This document shows positions 59,435 through 64,000 of a DNA stretch of 64,000 nt, in pieces. Each line of letters starts with the position of its first letter. Positions within the stretch are counted from its first letter, which is position 1. Below the pieces are notes generated by a model. That model was not told the origin of the DNA and ran no database searches. It was given only the letters and a program-made list of their open reading frames with translations. The position numbers and the translations under genes are program-made. The DNA lies in assembly GCA_947167715.1 (NCBI GenBank), contig CAMVJD010000004.1, positions 1 to 64,000 of the forward strand, read 5' to 3'. The stretch is from an uncultured Eubacteriaceae bacterium (GTDB lineage: Bacteria > Bacillota > Clostridia > Lachnospirales > CAG-274).

Positions 59435-61135
59435 ATGGATTTTATTACCGAACTTTCAAAAATAATTTCACAGGCGGCGGATATTCCGGCGGAGGAGATA
59501 GCGCCCGCAATAGAGACCCCAGCCGATACCAAAAACGGTGATTTTGCCTTTCCCTGCTTCAGGCTTGCAAAGGTTTTAAGAAAGGCGCCCCCGCTTATCG
59601 CACAGGATATCGCAGCTAAAATAGAAAAGCCCGGTTTTGTGTCGGATATACAGGTGGTAAACGCCTATATCAACTTTTTTGTCAATAAAGAGGACACCGT
59701 AAAAAGCGTTGTTGCGGGCTATGTTGAAAACGGCACCGATATTTTTAAATCAAAGATAGGCGAAGGCAAAACTATTTGCATAGACTATTCCTCGCCCAAT
59801 ATTGCAAAGCCCTTCCATGTCGGACATCTGCGTTCTACCGTTATCGGCAATGCGCTTAAAAATATTTATACCGCCCTTGGCTATAAGGTAGTGGGCATAA
59901 ACCACCTCGGCGACTGGGGCACGCAGTTTGGCAAGCTTATAGTTGCCTATAAAATGTGGGGCGACAAGGAAACTGTCGAGCGTGACGATATAAAGGAATT
60001 GAGCCGTATTTACGTTAAGTTCCACGAGGAGGCCGAAAAGCGCCCCGAGCTTAACGACGAGGCACGCTCCTGGCTTGTTAAAATGCAGGAGGGCGACAAG
60101 GAGGCTCTCGACCTTTGGAAATGGTTCTGCGATATCAGTATGAAGGAATTTAACCGCATTTACGACCGTCTTGGCATTACCTTTGACAGCTATGCGGGTG
60201 AGAGCTTTTATAATGATAAAATGCAGGCCGCTGTTGAGGAGATACGCCAAAAGGGTCTTTTGACCACCAGCGAGGGCGCACAGATAGTAGACCTTGAAAA
60301 ATACAATATGCCGCCCTGCCTTATTTTAAGAAGTGACGGCGGTACGCTTTACCCCACAAGGGATATCTCGGCGGCGCTTTACCGCAAGGAGACCTATGAT
60401 TTTTACAAGTGTCTTTACATAACCGCTCTCGACCAGAATCTGCACTTTGCGCAGTGGTTCAAGGTGCTGGAGCTTATGGGCTATGATTGGGCTGCGGACA
60501 GCCTTGTGCATATACCGTTTGGTCTTGTAAGCCTTGGAGACGGCAAGTTAAGCACAAGAAAGGGTCATGTTGTTTTAATGGAGGATATCCTTAACCAGGC
60601 TGTCGAAAAAGCGCTTTCTATAATAGAAGAAAAAAATCCCGACCTTGCCGATAAGGAAAAGGTCGCAGAGGATGTCGGCATTGGTGCCGTTATCTTTGAC
60701 GATATGTTTAATTCAAGAATTAAAAATATCGTGTTCGACCTTGACAGGATGCTCAGCTTCGAGGGCGAAACAGGCCCTTATGTGCAGTACACCCACGCAA
60801 GGGCGTGCAATATCTTAAAAAGAAACGGCTTTGAGGGTCTTTCAAAGGACATAGACTACAGCCTTATATCGGACGAGGCAAGTGTTGCGCTTTGCAAGGC
60901 TATCGGCGATATGGCCGACAAGATAAAGGAGGCCGCCGACAAGAACGAGCCCTACATAGTTTCACGCCAGCTTATCGAGGTCTGCAAGCAGTTTAACCGT
61001 TTCTACAACGGCAAAAATATCATGCAGTGCGAGACTGCCGAGAAAAAGGCAAGGCTTGCACTTGTATGCGAGACCAAGGACTGCATAAGCTTTGGGCTTG
61101 GACTGCTGGGCATAAACGCGCCGGAGAGTATGTAA
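59435..61135 (+). CDS. argS: arginyl-tRNA synthetase
   Basis: A 566-aa class I synthetase. The Arg-specific N-terminal domain (~1-110) is followed by the HIGH motif in SSPNIAKPFHVGHLRSTVIGN near residue 120 and the KMSKS-equivalent LSTRKG near 370, a degenerate form normal for ArgRS. The C-terminal helical domain contains EGETGPYVQYTHARACNIL and ends NAPESM. AAGGAG precedes the ATG. A hairpin with T-run follows within 60 nt. Confidence 0.96.
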   Translation: MDFITELSKIISQAADIPAEEIAPAIETPADTKNGDFAFPCFRLAKVLRKAPPLIAQDIAAKIEKPGFVSDIQVVNAYINFFVNKEDTVKSVVAGYVENGTDIFKSKIGEGKTICIDYSSPNIAKPFHVGHLRSTVIGNALKNIYTALGYKVVGINHLGDWGTQFGKLIVAYKMWGDKETVERDDIKELSRIYVKFHEEAEKRPELNDEARSWLVKMQEGDKEALDLWKWFCDISMKEFNRIYDRLGITFDSYAGESFYNDKMQAAVEEIRQKGLLTTSEGAQIVDLEKYNMPPCLILRSDGGTLYPTRDISAALYRKETYDFYKCLYITALDQNLHFAQWFKVLELMGYDWAADSLVHIPFGLVSLGDGKLSTRKGHVVLMEDILNQAVEKALSIIEEKNPDLADKEKVAEDVGIGAVIFDDMFNSRIKNIVFDLDRMLSFEGETGPYVQYTHARACNILKRNGFEGLSKDIDYSLISDEASVALCKAIGDMADKIKEAADKNEPYIVSRQLIEVCKQFNRFYNGKNIMQCETAEKKARLALVCETKDCISFGLGLLGINAPESM

Positions 61136-61186
61136 GGATAGATATAAAAGATATTATCAAAAACGCGGGTGGACCGTAAATAAGTG

Positions 61187-61233
61187 AAAAGCCGCCGTAA
61201 TGGTCAAAAATGATGTATTGGGCGGCTTTTTTT
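61187..61233 (+). terminator. intrinsic terminator of argS
   Basis: AAAAGCCGCC (61187-61196) pairs perfectly with GGCGGCTTTT (61221-61230) across a 24-nt loop, with three further T. Confidence 0.85.
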
Positions 61234-61294
61234 ATGCGTTTAATGGACAAATTTAACAAAATTTAAAAAAAATCCAAAATCCCAAAATAAATGC

Positions 61295-61323
61295 TTGATT
61301 TTTGGGTGGGGATTTGGTATACT
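61295..61323 (+). promoter_or_regulatory. sigma-A promoter of the rpsM operon
   Basis: TTGATT (61295-61300), 17-nt spacer, TATACT (61318-61323), ~245 nt before rpsM. Confidence 0.65.
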
Positions 61324-61329
61324 AAAAAC

Positions 61330-61567
61330 TGGTTTGACATCAAATAAATATGCTGACGGCGTATGTCCGCAGCAGCAATATGGTTTAAGGGGGGTAAAAG
61401 CCCTCTGTGGCCTTAGGTACCGGGGACGCCTGCCGAAAGGCGTTTCGTTTATCCAAAGGGAGCGGCTGCCCGATGGAATATTTGATACAAACTATCGACG
61501 CTGCATTGGCAGCAGTAACCAATGTGCCGCAAGGGCGGCTAATTTAATCAGGAGGTGCAATAAGTAT
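61330..61567 (+). ncRNA. long structured 5' leader of the rpsM-rpsK-rpsD-rpoA operon
   Basis: ~238 nt between the promoter and the rpsM ATG. Hairpins seen: AGGGG/CCCTCT near 61390; ACGCCT-GCCGAA-AGGCGT (about 61429-61446); CTGC/GCAG (about 61500-61515); GCCGC-AAGG-GCGGC just before AGGAGG. Although a frame runs through it into rpsM, its predicted sequence is not protein-like and lacks homology. Long structured leaders on ribosomal operons often bind one of the encoded proteins (S4 is the usual candidate here), so autoregulation is inferred. Confidence 0.5.
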
Positions 61568-61936
61568 ATGGCTCGTATAGCGGGTGTAGACTTACCAAGA
61601 GAAAAAAGAATTGAAATAGGTCTTACTTATGTTTACGGTATCGGCCGTGCAAGTTCAAACAGAATTTTGAAGGAAGCAGGCGTTAACCCCGACACAAGAG
61701 TAAGAGATCTTACAGATGATGAAGTTGCTAAGATCCGTGACGTGATCGACGCTTCCCAGACTGTAGAGGGTGATTTAAGACGTGAGATCGCTCTTAACAT
61801 CAAGAGATTAGTTGAGATCGGCTGCTACAGAGGTATCCGTCACAGAAAGGGTCTTCCTGTAAGAGGACAGAAAACAAAGACCAACGCTCGTACAAGAAAA
61901 GGTCCGAGAAGAACTGTTGCTAACAAGAAGAAATAA
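61568..61936 (+). CDS. rpsM: 30S ribosomal protein S13
   Basis: 122 aa, starting [21 protein letters not shown], with the H2TH part and the basic end [18 protein letters not shown]. The start is fixed by AGGAGGTGC and the family N-terminus; the frame is open upstream through the leader but that part is not conserved. It heads the alpha-type operon. infA and rpmJ, usually just upstream in Firmicutes, are replaced here by argS and the leader. Confidence 0.97.
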   Translation: MARIAGVDLPREKRIEIGLTYVYGIGRASSNRILKEAGVNPDTRVRDLTDDEVAKIRDVIDASQTVEGDLRREIALNIKRLVEIGCYRGIRHRKGLPVRGQKTKTNARTRKGPRRTVANKKK

Positions 61937-61977
61937 TTAATCTATTGATACTATTATAGTAGGAGGATCAGGTCAAA

Positions 61978-62379
61978 ATGGCTAAGAAAACAGTTAAGAA
62001 GACTGTAGGCCGCAGACGCCGCGACAAAAAGGTCGTTGAGCGTGGTGCAGCACATATCCAGTCAACTTTTAATAACACAATCGTAACTATTACAGACGCC
62101 GCAGGCAATGCTCTTTCTTGGGCAAGCGCAGGCGAGCTTGGCTTCAGAGGTTCAAGAAAGTCCACTCCTTATGCTGCACAGATGGCAGCAGAAAAGGCAG
62201 CAGGTGCTGCAAAGGATTACGGCTTAAAGACAGTTGAAGTATTTGTAAAGGGCCCGGGCAGCGGCCGTGAAGCAGCTATCCGTGCATTACAGGCAGCAGG
62301 CCTTGACGTAACAATGATCAAGGACGTTACACCCGTTCCTCACAACGGATGCAGACCGCCTAAGAGAAGACGTGTATAA
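61978..62379 (+). CDS. rpsK: 30S ribosomal protein S11
   Basis: 133 aa. [38 protein letters not shown] and the C-terminal [18 protein letters not shown] are the classical S11 blocks; it binds the 16S platform near S18. The N-terminus is lysine-rich ([18 protein letters not shown]). AGGAGGATC precedes the ATG. 41 nt after rpsM. Confidence 0.98.
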   Translation: MAKKTVKKTVGRRRRDKKVVERGAAHIQSTFNNTIVTITDAAGNALSWASAGELGFRGSRKSTPYAAQMAAEKAAGAAKDYGLKTVEVFVKGPGSGREAAIRALQAAGLDVTMIKDVTPVPHNGCRPPKRRRV

Positions 62380-62425
62380 TTTAGAGAAAATTTGTTTTTT
62401 ATTGATATAACGGAGGTAACTATTA

Positions 62426-63016
62426 ATGGCTAGAGATATGGGTCCTATCATTAAAAGATGCAGATACTTGGGCATTGAGCCTTCTGTTCTTGGTTCAAGC
62501 AAGAAGGCAGGACACCGCAAGAGAAATATGCGCAAGTTAAGTGAATACGGCATTCAGTTAAAGGAAAAGCAGAAAGTAAAGTTTATTTACGGCGTGCTTG
62601 AAAAGCAGTTCAGAAACTACTATGAGAAGGCTGAAAAGATGCACGGCATCGCAGGTGAGAACCTTCTTATGCTTCTTGAAATGCGTCTTGACAATGTTGT
62701 TTACAGACTTGGCTACGGCCGCACAAGAAAAGAGGCTCGTCAGATCGTAAGACACAACCTTGTTACTATCAACGGCAAGAAGGCTAATATCCCTTCACAG
62801 CAGGTAAAGGTAGGCGACGTGATCGAGATCAAGGAAACAAAGAAGGATCTTCAGAGATTCAAGGATGTTCTTGATGTTACAGCTTCAAGAATAGTTCCCG
62901 AGTGGTTATCGGCAGACCATGACAACCTTAAGGGCAGCGTACAGACACTTCCCAAGAGAGAGCAGCTTGACCTGCCCGTTAACGAGACACTTATCGTCGA
63001 GTTGTACAGCAAGTAA
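62426..63016 (+). CDS. rpsD: 30S ribosomal protein S4
   Basis: A 196-aa primary 16S-binding protein and a known autoregulator of its operon in several bacteria. The S4 RNA-binding domain is at ~90-150 (MRLDNVVYRLGYGRTRKEARQIVRHNL), and the end is QLDLPVNETLIVELYSK. The N-terminal region has no zinc-binding cysteine cluster (only Cys11), so this is the zinc-free (C-) form. GGAGG precedes the ATG. S4 is the obvious candidate ligand of the long leader upstream. Confidence 0.97.
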   Translation: MARDMGPIIKRCRYLGIEPSVLGSSKKAGHRKRNMRKLSEYGIQLKEKQKVKFIYGVLEKQFRNYYEKAEKMHGIAGENLLMLLEMRLDNVVYRLGYGRTRKEARQIVRHNLVTINGKKANIPSQQVKVGDVIEIKETKKDLQRFKDVLDVTASRIVPEWLSADHDNLKGSVQTLPKREQLDLPVNETLIVELYSK

Positions 63017-63079
63017 TTTATCGGCTGTGTTTGAAATTTTTGAAACATATAAATTTGACTATATAGGGAGGTTGGCAGA

Positions 63080-64000
63080 GTGTTTGAGTTTGAAAAACCT
63101 CGCATTGAGATAACAGAAAAGAACGGCACTTACGGATGCTTTGTTGTTGAACCGCTGGAGAGAGGCTACGGTACTACCCTTGGCAACTCTTTAAGAAGAA
63201 TTTTGCTTTCTTCTTTGCCCGGCGCGGCAGTAAGCAATGTTAAAATTGAGGGCGTGCTGCACGAATTCAGCACCATCCCCGGCGTTAAGGAAGACGTTAC
63301 GGAGTTGATCCTTAATCTTAAAAACCTTGCAATAAAAAACAACAGCGAGAGCAACGAGCCTAAAATGGCATATATAAACGCTTCGGGCGAGTGTGAGGTC
63401 AAGGCGGGCGATATCCAGTTTGACCAGGATATCGAGGTAATGAACCCCGATCTTCACATCGCTACATTATCGGGCGGCCCCGACAGCAAGCTGTTTGTTG
63501 AAATTACCATTACAAAAGGCCGCGGCTATGTTGATGCTGCAAAGAACAAAAGAGCTGACCAGCCGCTCCGAATGATACCTGTTGATTCTATTTACACTCC
63601 TGTCAGACGTGTAAACTTCCGTGTTGAGGATACTCGTGTAGGTCAGATCACAGATTATGACAAGCTTACATTTGAAATTTGGACAGACGGTACTATTGCG
63701 CCCGATGACGCTGTCAGCCTTGGCGCAAAGATACTTAACGAACACCTTAATTTGTTTGTTGACCTGTCCGACAGCGCAAGAAACGCAGAGATCCTTGTTG
63801 AAAAGGAAGAGGGCAAGAAAGAAAAGGTGCTTGAGCTCAGCATTGAGGAGCTTGACCTTTCCGTTCGTTCCTACAACTGCTTGAAGCGTGCGGGTATCAA
63901 CACAGTTGAAGATCTTGCAAACAAAACAGAAGAAGATATGATGAAGGTACGAAACCTCGGCCGCAAGTCGCTTGAGGAAGTACTTAACAAGTTAGCTGAA
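63080..64000 (+). CDS. rpoA: DNA-directed RNA polymerase subunit alpha (partial, runs off the window)
   Basis: 307 residues are present. The GTG start at 63080 is fixed by GGGAGGT ~8 nt upstream and the family start [10 protein letters not shown]; no ATG fits. The N-terminal assembly domain has [22 protein letters not shown] and the insertion with [21 protein letters not shown]. The C-terminal domain (~245 on) contains [20 protein letters not shown] and [16 protein letters not shown], which contacts UP elements and activators. Only about ten residues should be missing. 63 nt after rpsD. Confidence 0.96.
   Translation, partial: MFEFEKPRIEITEKNGTYGCFVVEPLERGYGTTLGNSLRRILLSSLPGAAVSNVKIEGVLHEFSTIPGVKEDVTELILNLKNLAIKNNSESNEPKMAYINASGECEVKAGDIQFDQDIEVMNPDLHIATLSGGPDSKLFVEITITKGRGYVDAAKNKRADQPLRMIPVDSIYTPVRRVNFRVEDTRVGQITDYDKLTFEIWTDGTIAPDDAVSLGAKILNEHLNLFVDLSDSARNAEILVEKEEGKKEKVLELSIEELDLSVRSYNCLKRAGINTVEDLANKTEEDMMKVRNLGRKSLEEVLNKLAE

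Noticed and set aside
61295..61567. N-terminal extension of rpsM through the leader
   Set aside because: The reading frame is open but its product is unlike any ribosomal protein; the S13 start is standard at 61568.
1..64000. CRISPR array, prophage, complete insertion sequence, rRNA or tRNA genes
   Set aside because: No regularly spaced repeats with unique spacers, no transposase, integrase or phage structural proteins, and no tRNA cloverleaf or rRNA sequence was recognised.

Overview
The window is a contiguous piece of a chromosome of a low- to mid-GC anaerobic Firmicute of the class Clostridia, most like an Oscillospirales/Ruminococcaceae-type gut bacterium. This placement is inferred from gene content: a group-B-like [FeFe] hydrogenase, a CIRCE operator, dockerin-bearing pectate lyases, an oligoendopeptidase F, RecD2, EF-P with the Bacillus-type PGKG loop, typical Gram-positive Shine-Dalgarno sites, near-consensus sigma-A promoters and a Gram-positive rpsM-rpsK-rpsD-rpoA cluster. 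I saw no rRNA, tRNA, CRISPR array, prophage or transposase. Genes lie on both strands in short operons separated by clear hairpin terminators.

Layout. (1) 1-5.5 kb: cell envelope. ftsW is followed by dTDP-rhamnose genes (rfbD, rfbC, rfbA; no rfbB here) and a fused chain-length regulator/tyrosine kinase. (2) 5.6-10.1 kb: efp, then two paralogous Tim44-like zinc-ribbon membrane proteins and a secreted M13 peptidase. (3) 10.2-12.4 kb: a CACHE-GGDEF-EAL protein with a degenerate GGDEF and an intact EAL motif, on the minus strand. (4) 12.7-15.5 kb: a PLP aminotransferase and a monomeric [FeFe] hydrogenase as a two-gene unit. (5) 15.5-17.9 kb: htpG under a perfect CIRCE operator, and a C_GCAxxG_C_C redox protein. 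(6) 18.3-24.7 kb: two giant YfhO-family GT-C membrane proteins flanking a 1-phosphofructokinase-like gene. (7) 24.7-32 kb: a MITE-like element abutting gltX, then pepF, glgA and proS. (8) 32-36.9 kb and 42.1-44.6 kb: accessory loci with hypothetical proteins and three secreted pectin-related proteins, two with dockerins, around a broken addA and a CBS-domain gene. (9) 44.7-52.7 kb: a FIST-GGDEF cyclase, ysxC, aspS, a secreted beta-helix protein with a 41-aa follower peptide, a rhodanese and exonuclease III. (10) 52.9-64 kb: recD2, a CtpA-type S41 protease, a YtqA-type radical SAM protein, a SUKH-like protein, a diacylglycerol kinase, argS, a long structured leader and rpsM-rpsK-rpsD-rpoA.

Themes. 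Second-messenger turnover is represented by one likely phosphodiesterase and one likely cyclase. Pectin degradation is represented by two PL1 lyases and a dockerin protein sharing a beta-sandwich module; no scaffoldin is present. Three genes look broken: an in-frame TAA at 32766, a T/A homopolymer shift in addA at 40188, and a T-run shift at 51034 in the beta-helix gene. This may reflect decay, phase variation or assembly error. Repeats include an 84-nt palindromic element present in two inverted copies about 12 kb apart, a ~236-bp MITE-like element whose right end abuts the gltX stop codon, and a hairpin-rich region at 47.7-48.1 kb.
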